Source of the DNA: an uncultured Prevotella sp.
GTDB lineage: Bacteria > Bacteroidota > Bacteroidia > Bacteroidales > Bacteroidaceae
Reading direction: 5' to 3'
DNA length: 64,000 nucleotides
NCBI RefSeq assembly: GCF_946407605.1
Contig: NZ_CAMJOS010000002.1
Span: forward strand, 1 to 64,000
Shown here: positions 37,089 to 45,061 of the stretch, one piece after another
How positions within the stretch are numbered: the first letter of the stretch is position 1
How the letters are laid out: every line of letters starts with the position of its first letter
Made by a program: the position numbers and the translations under genes
The notes under the pieces: model-generated
The model's input: only the letters and a program-made list of their open reading frames with translations
Databases searched by the model: none
What the model was told of the DNA's origin: nothing

Positions 37089-37128
37089 AAAAAAAAAGAG
37101 CGCGGTATGAATCGCTCACCCCGCGCTC
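37089..37128 (-). terminator. Terminator of the small-peptide gene
   Basis: An 8-bp GC-rich stem, GAGCGCGG at 37098-37105 with CCGCGCTC at 37121-37128, is followed on the minus strand by nine consecutive T (37089-37097). It starts four bases after the stop codon of the 31-residue reading frame, which supports a real short transcript. Confidence 0.88.
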
Positions 37129-37131
37129 CTT

Positions 37132-37227
37132 TCAACGAATGTTGGTGTTCATCAGAGTAACAATACTCAGAATAGTGGAAATAGCCACTAACGCCAACAG
37201 ACTCGTTGTCTGTAAATCTAATAACAT
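37132..37227 (-). CDS. Candidate 31-residue membrane peptide
   Basis: This very short frame begins ATG TTA TTA GAT. It encodes MLLDLQTTSLLALV, then AISTILSIVTL and a polar end MNTNIR before TGA. The middle 20 residues could form one transmembrane helix. The start is preceded by AAGG seven bases upstream. A TACCTTTG promoter box lies 69 bases upstream and a strong terminator lies just downstream, so the unit is complete by itself. I do not recognise the peptide. It could be a small membrane protein, a toxin-like peptide, or a leader whose RNA is the functional product. The coding claim rests on context and frame, not on homology. Confidence 0.5.
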   Translation of the reverse strand: MLLDLQTTSLLALVAISTILSIVTLMNTNIR

Positions 37228-37295
37228 AATCTTTACCTTAAATCTATTAACTACTAACCTAATGAATAACGTGCGTAGTCGTCACGACTACAATA

Positions 37296-37323
37296 CAAAG
37301 GTAATACTTTTTTGACAATCAAA
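37296..37323 (-). promoter_or_regulatory. Promoter of the small-peptide unit
   Basis: On the minus strand a TTTG (37320-37323) and TACCTTTG (37296-37303, matching TAnnTTTG) are separated by 16 bases. This spacing is somewhat shorter than the usual Bacteroidetes -33/-7 distance. Confidence 0.55.
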
Positions 37324-37359
37324 CATGCTTTTGTGCAATTTGTTTGCGCAAACAGCATG
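37324..37359. other. Long imperfect inverted repeat after glsB
   Basis: CATGCTTTTGTGCAA (37324-37338) pairs with TTGCGCAAACAGCATG (37344-37359) with one bulge and one mismatch or wobble. It includes the perfect palindrome TGTTTGCGCAAACA (37341-37354). It lies 15 bases beyond the glsB stop and abuts the next promoter's TTTG. It may be a terminator without a strong T tract, or a protein-binding site. Confidence 0.5.
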
Positions 37360-37374
37360 AATTATTGATTTATG

Positions 37375-38367
37375 TCAATTTCTCTCTTTGTATATAACCT
37401 TATTGGCGCCACTAGTAATTTTTAGGGCTTCTGGATGCTCCTTGATGAAAGAATCAATATGACGTACACGTTTTTCTTCAAGAACCTCATCCATTGCTAT
37501 AAGGATACCTGTCTCTTCCACATCACCGAAGCCATAGTTAATGGCCGTGCCAAAGAGCTTCATGGTAGGAGAAAGGCTCATATAAGCATTAACCAATGGA
37601 GGTATATTATAACCCAATGCACGAATTCTCTGATTGAGGATGCGATAATCCTCCTTGAAATCATTCTCAGTAAAGATGGCTGCGAGCTCACGCTCATCAG
37701 TCTCAATCTTCAGCGGCTTAAGAGGAATAACCAATTCGTCTTTATCAGAAAAATGCTTCTTTAGGAAATATAGAATCATGTCACGACCTTCACGTATATA
37801 ACTTGGATACATGGTCATCTTTCCGAAGAAATACTTCACATTGGGCATGATGACAGTCAATGCTCCAAGGCCATCCCACAGGTTGTCGAGGGCAAACAGA
37901 CTTTTGGCACCCATCTTAGAACTCTGATAAGGCAAACTAACAAACGAGCGACCCAACTCGATGGTATATGGCATGTATTCCTTGAGGAATTTTTCTGAGA
38001 AGTGGAACATATGACTAGTTGCCAAAATAGGCTGTCCATTCTCATCAAGTTGCCATTTATTTCCCTCCAAATAACGATAACCACCAATAATCTCCTCAGC
38101 CTCTGGATTCCACACGATGAGTTGCTTATAACAATTATCACAAGTATCGAATTCATCGATATCCACTTCCTTGCCAGTACCTCCACCTGCCTCACGGAAA
38201 GCAATCTCACGCAAACGTCCAATCTCTTGCATCACATGCGGCGCATTATGGGCCGTAATGATGTAGATTTTGTTGTTGCTCTTGTTAGTCATGCGCAACT
38301 GAAGGTCGGGTGTCAGTTCCTTTTTCAGAACATCTACAGGAATCGGGTCAATAATTGGCTGTTCCAT
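37375..38367 (-). CDS. glsB: Glycine N-acyltransferase, GlsB-like (GNAT/hemolysin family)
   Basis: This is a 330-residue cytoplasmic acyltransferase of the ornithine-acyl-ACP N-acyltransferase type. Landmarks are RLREIAFREAGGGTG, DIDEFDTCDNCYKQLIVW, EIIGGYRYL and ELGRSFVSLPYQ, then a longer C-terminal region with LVNAYMSLSPTMKLFGTAINYGFGDVEETGILI. In Bacteroides thetaiotaomicron the equivalent gene attaches a 3-hydroxy fatty acid to glycine as the first step of glycine-lipid synthesis. The assignment here is by family and by its neighbour: a PlsC-like O-acyltransferase 28 bases upstream, which is the second enzyme. An ornithine-lipid or general lysolipid role is the alternative. Confidence 0.78.
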   Translation of the reverse strand: MEQPIIDPIPVDVLKKELTPDLQLRMTNKSNNKIYIITAHNAPHVMQEIGRLREIAFREAGGGTGKEVDIDEFDTCDNCYKQLIVWNPEAEEIIGGYRYLEGNKWQLDENGQPILATSHMFHFSEKFLKEYMPYTIELGRSFVSLPYQSSKMGAKSLFALDNLWDGLGALTVIMPNVKYFFGKMTMYPSYIREGRDMILYFLKKHFSDKDELVIPLKPLKIETDERELAAIFTENDFKEDYRILNQRIRALGYNIPPLVNAYMSLSPTMKLFGTAINYGFGDVEETGILIAMDEVLEEKRVRHIDSFIKEHPEALKITSGANKVIYKERN

Positions 38368-38395
38368 CGTTTTAATTGTTTGCTTTGAGTCTTAT

Positions 38396-39214
38396 TTATG
38401 GGAGTTTATATACTTCTTCTTTAACAAAATTTGCCCATTCCATCGATGTTTTCTCACTAGTAAACGTCTGCCAAGGTATGGGCTTGCCAATCGTTATGGT
38501 AAATGTATTACCCGTGTTTTTAAACATCTCATCAACCAAAAACAGCATCGCAATATTCACTTTCTTTATGTGACGATCGCAGATGTTTGAGAGACGGTAA
38601 AAGAAATTGCTGTTGCGGCCTTCGAAATAGATAGGAACAACATCTCTATGGGTCTCTATACTCTTGGTAATAAATGTTTTTTTCCAATCCAAGTCACGGA
38701 TAACACCATTTCTACGACGTGAACAAAGTCCAGCGGGGAACATCAGGATATGGGTATCACCCTTGAAGCCCGCCTCCACCATAGCAGGAAAGTCACGTCC
38801 GTTCTTGCCAGTCTTATTGATAGGAATACAAAGTGGAGCCAGACCTGGGAGGTTCATGAGAAGATCGTTGACCAAATAACGGAAGTTATCATCATAATGC
38901 TCACCAATGACAGAACCAATAGCCACACCGTCAATACCACCTAAAGGATGGTTGCTGACAAAAGTATAACGACTCGGATCATCCTTAGAAGGCAGATTCT
39001 CTATTCCTTTCACCTCGATACGTACCTTTAGGAAATCAAGTGTGGCTTTGAGCCATGGCGTACCTTTCAAATCGCGGCTTTGCCATAGATGTTCATTAAT
39101 CTGATCTTCATGAACAATATGTTTCAGCCACCACACCAAAGGACGTGGTACCCATCGGGCTTTCTTACCCATCTTGTTTTTGAGAATCTGGTCTATGTCA
39201 ATCGTCTTCTCCAT
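38396..39214 (-). CDS. glsA: PlsC-like O-acyltransferase, GlsA-like
   Basis: This 272-residue protein is of the lysophosphatidic acid acyltransferase fold. The catalytic NHPLGGIDG (an NHx4D-type motif) is near residue 89, with PINKTGKNGRDFP and FPAGLCSRRRNG as acceptor-binding and active-site motifs. No membrane-spanning segment is obvious, so it is probably membrane associated. In glycine or ornithine lipid synthesis it adds the second acyl chain to the hydroxyl of the N-acyl amino acid. It is the first gene of the pair, and a TAnnTTTG box lies 36 bases upstream. Confidence 0.78.
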   Translation of the reverse strand: MEKTIDIDQILKNKMGKKARWVPRPLVWWLKHIVHEDQINEHLWQSRDLKGTPWLKATLDFLKVRIEVKGIENLPSKDDPSRYTFVSNHPLGGIDGVAIGSVIGEHYDDNFRYLVNDLLMNLPGLAPLCIPINKTGKNGRDFPAMVEAGFKGDTHILMFPAGLCSRRRNGVIRDLDWKKTFITKSIETHRDVVPIYFEGRNSNFFYRLSNICDRHIKKVNIAMLFLVDEMFKNTGNTFTITIGKPIPWQTFTSEKTSMEWANFVKEEVYKLP

Positions 39215-39249
39215 CTACTTCTATTCTATAGACTATAGAAATTGAACTG

Positions 39250-39257
39250 CAAAATTA
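39250..39257 (-). promoter_or_regulatory. -7 promoter box of glsA-glsB
   Basis: The minus strand reads TAATTTTG and is followed by CAGTTC, 36 bases from the glsA start. No clear -33 TTTG is seen in the AT-rich sequence upstream. The divergent mraZ promoter lies about 225 bases away, and the stretch between is AT-rich without other readable signals. Confidence 0.55.
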
Positions 39258-39445
39258 CAGAAAAACTTTTGCTTTCGACATTTTTTTTTATTTTTAATGT
39301 ACATTTTTACACATATTAAGTTCTCGTGTTGCATTTTTGACATTCATAATCATGCAAACTGCATTGCACAAATATTGGCAAATGTGTAAAAAACAGGGGC
39401 CGAAATGGGTCAGGAATAAAAAAAATAATATTTTTATAAAAAAAA

Positions 39446-39475
39446 GTGGGGAATTGTGGAGGAATGTGGGGGAAA
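39446..39475 (+). promoter_or_regulatory. MraZ operator: three 10-bp direct repeats
   Basis: GTGGGGAATT, GTGGAGGAAT and GTGGGGGAAA follow each other exactly, one per helical turn. In other bacteria MraZ binds arrays of TGGGN repeats spaced by 10 bases in its own promoter. Here the array ends five bases before the -7 box, so bound MraZ would block RNA polymerase. This suggests autoregulation of the whole dcw cluster. Confidence 0.85.
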
Positions 39476-39480
39476 ATGAT

Positions 39481-39488
39481 TAACTTTG
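39481..39488 (+). promoter_or_regulatory. -7 promoter box of the dcw cluster
   Basis: TAACTTTG followed by CACC matches TAnnTTTG. The MraZ repeats occupy the place of the spacer and -33 region. The expected transcript start is near 39494, giving a leader of 15-25 bases. Confidence 0.7.
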
Positions 39489-39517
39489 CACCGAAGTCTC
39501 ATTATAATATGGAACGT

Positions 39518-39967
39518 ATGCGATTTTTAGGTAATATAGAAGCCAAAATAGATGCCAAAGGACGCGTCTTTCTACCTGCCACTTTCCGAAAAGTGTTGCA
39601 GGCAGCAGGCGAGGAGGTATTGGTGATGCGCAAGGACGTACACCAGAAATGCCTCGTGCTCTATCCGGAAAGCACCTGGAATCGCAGAATGGACGCTCTT
39701 ATACAGAAAGTCAACGAATGGGACGATGTAGGACAACAGGTATTGCGCCAGTATGTTTCCGAGGCTGAAGTAATGTCGCTTGACGGCAATGGACGCTTCC
39801 TGATACCTAAGCGCTACCTGCAAATAGCTGACATCGTACAGGGAGTCAGATTTATCGGCATCAATGATGCCATCGAGATATGGGCTGTAGAAAAGACACA
39901 GCAACCGTTCTTGCCGCAAGAAGAGTTTGCGGAAAAGCTGAAAGCAATCATGACAACCACCCAATGA
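39518..39967 (+). CDS. mraZ: Division/cell wall cluster transcriptional repressor MraZ
   Basis: This is a protein of about 149 residues with two SpoVT/AbrB-like domains: MRFLGNIEAKIDAKGRVFLP first, and EVMSLDGNGRFLIPKRYLQ second, each carrying the DxxGR motif of the family. I choose ATG 39518 because family members begin at MRFLGN. ATG 39509 (three codons earlier) is nearly as good. A frame opening at 39446 would start inside the operator and before the promoter. MraZ represses its own cluster through the repeats just upstream. rsmH follows after four bases. Confidence 0.93.
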   Translation: MRFLGNIEAKIDAKGRVFLPATFRKVLQAAGEEVLVMRKDVHQKCLVLYPESTWNRRMDALIQKVNEWDDVGQQVLRQYVSEAEVMSLDGNGRFLIPKRYLQIADIVQGVRFIGINDAIEIWAVEKTQQPFLPQEEFAEKLKAIMTTTQ

Positions 39968-39971
39968 CAAA

Positions 39972-40886
39972 ATGGTTAAGACAGCAGAGACGTATCACAT
40001 TCCTGTCCTTTTGAAGGAAAGCGTCGACGGGCTGGACATCCAGCCCGACGGCATTTATGTAGACGTTACTTTTGGCGGAGGTGGGCACTCTCAGGAGATA
40101 CTCAGACGACTGGGGGGAAACGGCCATCTTTATGGCTTCGATCAAGATGCCGATGCAGAGTTAAATATCGTGAACGATGATAGATTCACCTTTGTTCGCA
40201 GCAACTTTAGATATCTGAAGAATTGGATGCGCTATTATGAGGTGGAGCAATTAGATGGACTACTAGCCGACCTGGGAGTATCATCACATCATTTTGATGA
40301 CGAGTCACGCGGTTTCTCGTTCCGTTTCGACGCGCCGCTTGATATGAGAATGAATAAACGTGCTGGGATGACGGCCGCAGACATAGTAAACACATACACG
40401 GAAGAGCAACTGGCCGACGTGTTCTACCTTTATGGAGAACTGAAAAATGCTCGCAAGCTAGCTTCTTCCCTCGTGAGAGCAAGACAGGAGTCGCCAATTA
40501 CTACCACAGGACAACTGTTGGAGTTGACGGAAAAACTCTTTGCCAGAGAGCGAGAGAAAAAAGAAGAAACAAAACTGTTTCAAGCGCTACGTATAGAGGT
40601 AAATCACGAGATGGACGCCTTGCGAGAAATGCTGAAAGGAGCCTGTCAATTGCTGAAGCCAGGAGGTCGTTTGAGTGTCATCACCTACCACTCGTTAGAA
40701 GACCGTATAGTGAAAAACGTGATGCGAGCTGGCAACGCAGAAGGGAAGGTGGAACAGGATTTCTTTGGAAAGACTAAATCACCATTACACCTTATTAATA
40801 ATAGAGTGATAGTACCCTCGGCAGAAGAGTTGGAACGCAACCCAAGAAGCAGAAGTGCAAAACTGAGAATAGCAGAAAAAATATAA
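39972..40886 (+). CDS. rsmH: 16S rRNA (cytosine-1402 N4) methyltransferase
   Basis: This is a 304-residue SAM-dependent methyltransferase. It has VDVTFGGGGHSQEILRRL as the cofactor loop, GFDQDADAE, GLLADLGVSSHHFDDESRGFSFR, MRMNKRAGMTAADIVN and the C-terminal VITYHSLEDRIVKN, all hallmarks of RsmH (MraW). It methylates C1402 in the ribosomal decoding centre. Placement between mraZ and the ftsL-like gene is the standard order. Length is normal. Confidence 0.97.
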   Translation: MVKTAETYHIPVLLKESVDGLDIQPDGIYVDVTFGGGGHSQEILRRLGGNGHLYGFDQDADAELNIVNDDRFTFVRSNFRYLKNWMRYYEVEQLDGLLADLGVSSHHFDDESRGFSFRFDAPLDMRMNKRAGMTAADIVNTYTEEQLADVFYLYGELKNARKLASSLVRARQESPITTTGQLLELTEKLFAREREKKEETKLFQALRIEVNHEMDALREMLKGACQLLKPGGRLSVITYHSLEDRIVKNVMRAGNAEGKVEQDFFGKTKSPLHLINNRVIVPSAEELERNPRSRSAKLRIAEKI

Positions 40887-40891
40887 TAAAG

Positions 40892-41398
40892 ATGAAGGAA
40901 GAAAACAACGAGCTACAAATGACCGTTGAGATTGGCAGCGAACAGTCTCAGCCAGAGTCGTCATCTGCCAATCCGGCTCAAGATGACAAGCTGGAGGAGG
41001 CACAAGCACAGGAAGATACATCATCGGCCCTTCAGCGCATCAAAGAGAAGGTGAGCGAGGATGATACAGCACCTATAGGCTCACTGTCATTGAAGCAGAT
41101 TGTTGGTGGTGACTATCTGTTTATAGCGGTCCGCCATCATATATGGCTCATTATGCTCATTGTGTTGTTGTGCACGGTATATGTTGGTGTGCGTTATCAA
41201 TGCGAACAGGATGTACTCGAGATAGACCAACTGGAAAAAGATTTAGTAAATGCGAAATACAAAGCCATGTCTAGTTCAAGCAATTTGACAGAGCTATGCA
41301 GACAAAGCAATGTGCTGAAGGTGTTACACGAGAATGCGGACACACTCCTAATGATGAGTGACCAGCCGCCGTATATCATTGATGTGGACGAGGATTAA
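40892..41398 (+). CDS. ftsL: FtsL-like divisome protein
   Basis: This is a 168-residue bitopic protein. It has an acidic, Ser/Gln-rich cytoplasmic tail of about 80 residues, one transmembrane helix (about 86-106, IWLIMLIVLLCTVYVGV) and a periplasmic coiled-coil segment (DVLEIDQLEKDLVNAKYKAM). FtsL links the FtsQB complex to the FtsWI synthase. Sequence identity to FtsL is always low, so the call rests on topology and on position between rsmH and the FtsI-type PBP. The long cytoplasmic tail is longer than in E. coli and is common in Bacteroidetes members. Confidence 0.82.
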   Translation: MKEENNELQMTVEIGSEQSQPESSSANPAQDDKLEEAQAQEDTSSALQRIKEKVSEDDTAPIGSLSLKQIVGGDYLFIAVRHHIWLIMLIVLLCTVYVGVRYQCEQDVLEIDQLEKDLVNAKYKAMSSSSNLTELCRQSNVLKVLHENADTLLMMSDQPPYIIDVDED

Positions 41399-41415
41399 GA
41401 AAAGGAGAATAGAGA

Positions 41416-43566
41416 ATGAGCAAATTTAACAGCGAAAAGGTGCTGCCGCGATATTTATTCCTGGCTGTGATGCTAACCATTATCGGGTTGGCTGTTGTCA
41501 CAAAAGCAGGAATAACGATGACGGTTAAAAAAAGCTACTGGGAGACGGTGGCTAAGCGTTTACGCAGCGATAGCGACAGCGTACGTCCTAATCGTGGTAA
41601 TATATTGAGTAGCGATGGTCAGTTGTTGGCCAGCAGTATACCCGAATATAAGATTTTCATGGACTATCAGGCCGGTAGCAAAGAGGATACTGCCTGGGCA
41701 CGAAAGCGTGATAGTATCTGGTATGCCGACCTTGACAGCCTGTGCATTGGCTTGAATCACATTTTCCCCGAATGGACCCCTGAGCAGTTCAAGGCTCGAC
41801 TGGAAGAAGGAAAACATAAAGAGATTACCAACTCCAAGACTGGTGAAAAGACCATCGGTGCACGCCACTGGGCAGTATGGCCTAAGCGCATCAGCTATAA
41901 CACCTATTGTGAGGTACAAGAATTGCCGTTCTTTAACATGCCGTCAAACAAAGGCGGTTTCCATGCAGAGAAGTTTGAGGCCCGTCGCCGTCCCTTCGGC
42001 TCGTTAGCAGAGCGTACCATCGGTGATATTCGAAGCTTTGAGGGTGGAAAAGATACAGCCCGTTTCGGCATAGAATTGTCATATGACTCTATTCTACGTG
42101 GCAAGTACGGCATTGAGCGTAAGGAGAAGGTATTGAACAAGAAGGTATCCTTTACCGTGAAACCTCCCGTTGATGGAGCTGATATTGTGACGACCATCGA
42201 CGTAGGCATGCAAGACCTGGCAGAGCAAGCTGTTATTGAAGGTCTGAAGAAATGGAACGCATCAATGGGTGTCGCAATTCTGATGGAAGTGAAGACTGGC
42301 GATGTGAAAGCCATTGTGAATATGCGCCGTGGTGCCGATGGTGAATATCACGAGCAGTTCAACGATGCCATCAGCTATCGTTGCGAGCCTGGCTCTGTGT
42401 TTAAGGTAGCATCATTCCTCGTGGCACTCGACGATGGCGTCATCCCTGGCGACACCAGTTTCCAAATACCTACCGGTAATGGTATCATGAAGATGCATGG
42501 TGCCAACATGAAAGACCATAACTGGCATCATGGCGGCTACGGTACCATCAATGTGGCCCGTGCCTTGGAGGTAAGTAGTAATATTGGCGTGAGCTACGTG
42601 ATTGACAAGTTCTATGGATCTAACCCCACGAAATACGTGGAGGGGCTGTATCGTGTAGGTATCGGTCAGGATCTGAAGTTGCCTATTGTGGGTTATCTGC
42701 CTCCCAATATCCGCATGCCGGACACGAAGACCAGCAACAAAGCCTTATATTGGAGTAAGACGACGCTGCCTTGGATGAGTATTGGCTACGAGACCCAGAT
42801 AGCACCCATTAACACCGTGACATTCTATAACGCCATTGCCAACAATGGCCGCATGATGCGTCCACGTTTCGTGAAGCAGTTCCTAAAGGAGGGACAGGTG
42901 GTGTATGAGACGCAGCCCGAGGTCATCAAGGAACAGATAGCTAAACCGCAAGCCATCAAGACGATGCAGACCATCCTGCGCCATGTGGTGAGTCAAGGTC
43001 TGGGAAAGCGTGCAGGCTCTCATTCATTCCAGGTATCAGGAAAGACTGGCACAGCCCAAGTGGCAAAGGCAGGCGGCTATAAGTCAGGCACTGTAGAATA
43101 CTGGCTGTCGTTCTGTGGTTACTTCCCCTCAGACGATCCACGTTATACTTGTATTGTATGTATCAAGAAGATGGGGTTGCCAGCCTCTGGCGGCTTGATG
43201 TCGGGTGGCATATTCCATCATATCTCTGAAGGCGTTATGGCCAAGAGTCTGAAACTGCGTGTAGAGGATGCACGCGACTCTTTGTTAGCATTTGCACCTG
43301 ACGTTAAAGGCGGCGACAATGCTGCATCAACATACATATTGAACGAGCTGGGCATCAAGAATGCTGCTACTCCAGAAACACCAGTCAAAATAACAGAAGG
43401 CAAGATGCCTGATGTAATAGACATGGGAGCCCGTGATGCCATTTACCTGTTGGAACGTCAAGGGGTGAAAGTACAGTTGCACGGCATGGGACGTGTTAAA
43501 CGTCAAAGCATCGCCGCCGGCAGCGAGTTAAAACAAGGTATGGTTTGTGTATTGGAACTACAATAA
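41416..43566 (+). CDS. ftsI: Division-specific penicillin-binding protein (FtsI/PBP3 type) with PASTA domain
   Basis: This is a 716-residue class B transpeptidase. A single N-terminal membrane helix (about 11-30) precedes the pedestal domain, which starts RPNRGNILSSDGQLLASS. The transpeptidase motifs are all present: S327-V-F-K330 in CEPGSVFKVASF, S387-S-N389 in EVSSNIGV, and K543-T-G545 in VSGKTGTAQVAK. A C-terminal PASTA domain (about 660-716, MPDVIDMGARDAIYLLERQGVKV) is fused, as in many Bacteroidetes PBPs. It cross-links septal peptidoglycan with FtsW, encoded downstream. Confidence 0.95.
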   Translation: MSKFNSEKVLPRYLFLAVMLTIIGLAVVTKAGITMTVKKSYWETVAKRLRSDSDSVRPNRGNILSSDGQLLASSIPEYKIFMDYQAGSKEDTAWARKRDSIWYADLDSLCIGLNHIFPEWTPEQFKARLEEGKHKEITNSKTGEKTIGARHWAVWPKRISYNTYCEVQELPFFNMPSNKGGFHAEKFEARRRPFGSLAERTIGDIRSFEGGKDTARFGIELSYDSILRGKYGIERKEKVLNKKVSFTVKPPVDGADIVTTIDVGMQDLAEQAVIEGLKKWNASMGVAILMEVKTGDVKAIVNMRRGADGEYHEQFNDAISYRCEPGSVFKVASFLVALDDGVIPGDTSFQIPTGNGIMKMHGANMKDHNWHHGGYGTINVARALEVSSNIGVSYVIDKFYGSNPTKYVEGLYRVGIGQDLKLPIVGYLPPNIRMPDTKTSNKALYWSKTTLPWMSIGYETQIAPINTVTFYNAIANNGRMMRPRFVKQFLKEGQVVYETQPEVIKEQIAKPQAIKTMQTILRHVVSQGLGKRAGSHSFQVSGKTGTAQVAKAGGYKSGTVEYWLSFCGYFPSDDPRYTCIVCIKKMGLPASGGLMSGGIFHHISEGVMAKSLKLRVEDARDSLLAFAPDVKGGDNAASTYILNELGIKNAATPETPVKITEGKMPDVIDMGARDAIYLLERQGVKVQLHGMGRVKRQSIAAGSELKQGMVCVLELQ

Positions 43567-43572
43567 AGAACT

Positions 43573-45033
43573 ATGGATATGAAACTAAGTGAACTACTGA
43601 GAAATGTTGAGGTTACTACTTTGGAAGGATCTTCCGAAGTAGGGATTACCGCTGTTGACATAGACTCCAGACAGGTTAAAGAAGGACACCTGTTTGTGGC
43701 CATCAAAGGCACACAGACCGATGGTCATCAATATATCTCAAAGGCTGTTGAGCAAGGAGCCGCTGCCATTCTGTGCGAGGAGATGCCTGCCGAGAGGAAG
43801 TCAGGCGTCAGCTATATTCAAGTACCTTCCACCGAGACTGCTATTGGTCCTGTGGCAACGACTTTCTATGGCAACCCCACCTCAAAGCTGATACTTGTAG
43901 GTGTTACCGGCACCAACGGCAAGACTACCATCGCCACCTTATTATATAATATGTTCCGCAAACTGGGCTATAAGTGCGGGCTGCTCTCTACTGTATGCAA
44001 TTATATTGAAGACGAGGCTGTTCCTGCCAGCCATACCACCCCCGACCCTATTGAGCTGAACAGCTTATTGGCTCGAATGGTTGCAGCTGGTTGTCAGTAT
44101 GCATTTATGGAGTGCTCCAGTCATGCCATCGCCCAGCAACGCATTGGTGGACTTAAATTTGCTGGTGGCATCTTTACGAACCTGACACGCGACCATCTGG
44201 ACTATCATAAGACAGTCGAGAATTATCGTGATGCCAAGAAAGCCTTCTTCGACATGCTGCCAAAGGGTGCTTTCGCTATTACCAACGCTGATGATAAGAA
44301 CGGACTTTATATGGTTCAGAACACCAAAGCACAGGTAAAGACCTATAGCATTCGAACCATTGCCGACTTCAAGGCCCGCATCGTGGAATGTCACTTCGAG
44401 GGAATGTATCTGGAGGTTGACGGACACGAGGTTGGCGTGCAGTTCATTGGCAAGTTCAACGTCAGCAACCTGTTGGCTGTATATGGTGCTGCGGTGATGC
44501 TGGGTCAGAAACCCGAAGATGTACTGCTAGTGCTGAGCACTTTGAAGAGTGTGGCAGGTCGCTTGGAGCCCATTCATTCGCCTGAGGGCTATACAGCTGT
44601 TGTCGACTATGCCCACACCCCCGATGCATTGGAAAATGTGCTGAAGGCTATCCACGAGGTGCTTGACGGCAAGGAAGGAAAGATTATCACCGTTTGTGGT
44701 GCAGGTGGCAATCGCGACAAAGGCAAGCGTCCGCTGATGGCACAAGAAGCCGTTAAGCAGAGCGACCGTGTGATAATCACCAGCGACAACCCCCGTTTCG
44801 AGGAGCCGCAAGATATTATCAACGACATGCTGGCCGGTCTGGACCAGAAACAGATGAAGAAAGTCATCAGCATCGTAGACCGTAAGGAAGCCATCCGCAC
44901 GGCCTGCATGATGGCAGAGAGAGGCGATGTGATTCTCATTGCCGGCAAGGGCCATGAGGACTATCAGGAGATTAAGGGTGTGAAACATCACTTCGACGAT
45001 CGCGAGGTGGTGCGAGAAATCTTTGGATTGTAA
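43573..45033 (+). CDS. murE: UDP-MurNAc-tripeptide synthetase
   Basis: This is a 486-residue Mur ligase that adds the third amino acid of the stem peptide. The P-loop is [16 protein letters not shown]. The central domain contains [15 protein letters not shown] and [12 protein letters not shown]. The C-terminal domain contains [10 protein letters not shown], and the DNPR motif is the known signature for meso-diaminopimelate rather than lysine. [12 protein letters not shown] closes the family pattern. It starts six bases after the PBP stop. mraY follows after a short gap with two ATAACGAA units. Confidence 0.96.
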   Translation: MDMKLSELLRNVEVTTLEGSSEVGITAVDIDSRQVKEGHLFVAIKGTQTDGHQYISKAVEQGAAAILCEEMPAERKSGVSYIQVPSTETAIGPVATTFYGNPTSKLILVGVTGTNGKTTIATLLYNMFRKLGYKCGLLSTVCNYIEDEAVPASHTTPDPIELNSLLARMVAAGCQYAFMECSSHAIAQQRIGGLKFAGGIFTNLTRDHLDYHKTVENYRDAKKAFFDMLPKGAFAITNADDKNGLYMVQNTKAQVKTYSIRTIADFKARIVECHFEGMYLEVDGHEVGVQFIGKFNVSNLLAVYGAAVMLGQKPEDVLLVLSTLKSVAGRLEPIHSPEGYTAVVDYAHTPDALENVLKAIHEVLDGKEGKIITVCGAGGNRDKGKRPLMAQEAVKQSDRVIITSDNPRFEEPQDIINDMLAGLDQKQMKKVISIVDRKEAIRTACMMAERGDVILIAGKGHEDYQEIKGVKHHFDDREVVREIFGL

Positions 45034-45040
45034 TAGTGTC

Positions 45041-45056
45041 ATAACGAAATAACGAA
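45041..45056 (+). repeat. Two ATAACGAA units in the murE-mraY gap
   Basis: ATAACGAA occurs twice in tandem just before the mraY start codon. It is a short member of the family of simple tandem repeats found at several gene junctions in this window. Confidence 0.45.
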
Positions 45057-45061
45057 AATAT

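Noticed and set aside
37004..37315. A 103-residue + strand frame antisense to the small-peptide unit
   Set aside because: It runs through the terminator hairpin and promoter of the minus-strand unit and has an irregular, lysine-rich start without similarity to a known family.
39446..39508. A GTG-started upstream extension of mraZ
   Set aside because: It begins inside the three-repeat MraZ operator and crosses the -7 promoter box, so it would not be transcribed. Family members start at MRFLGN.
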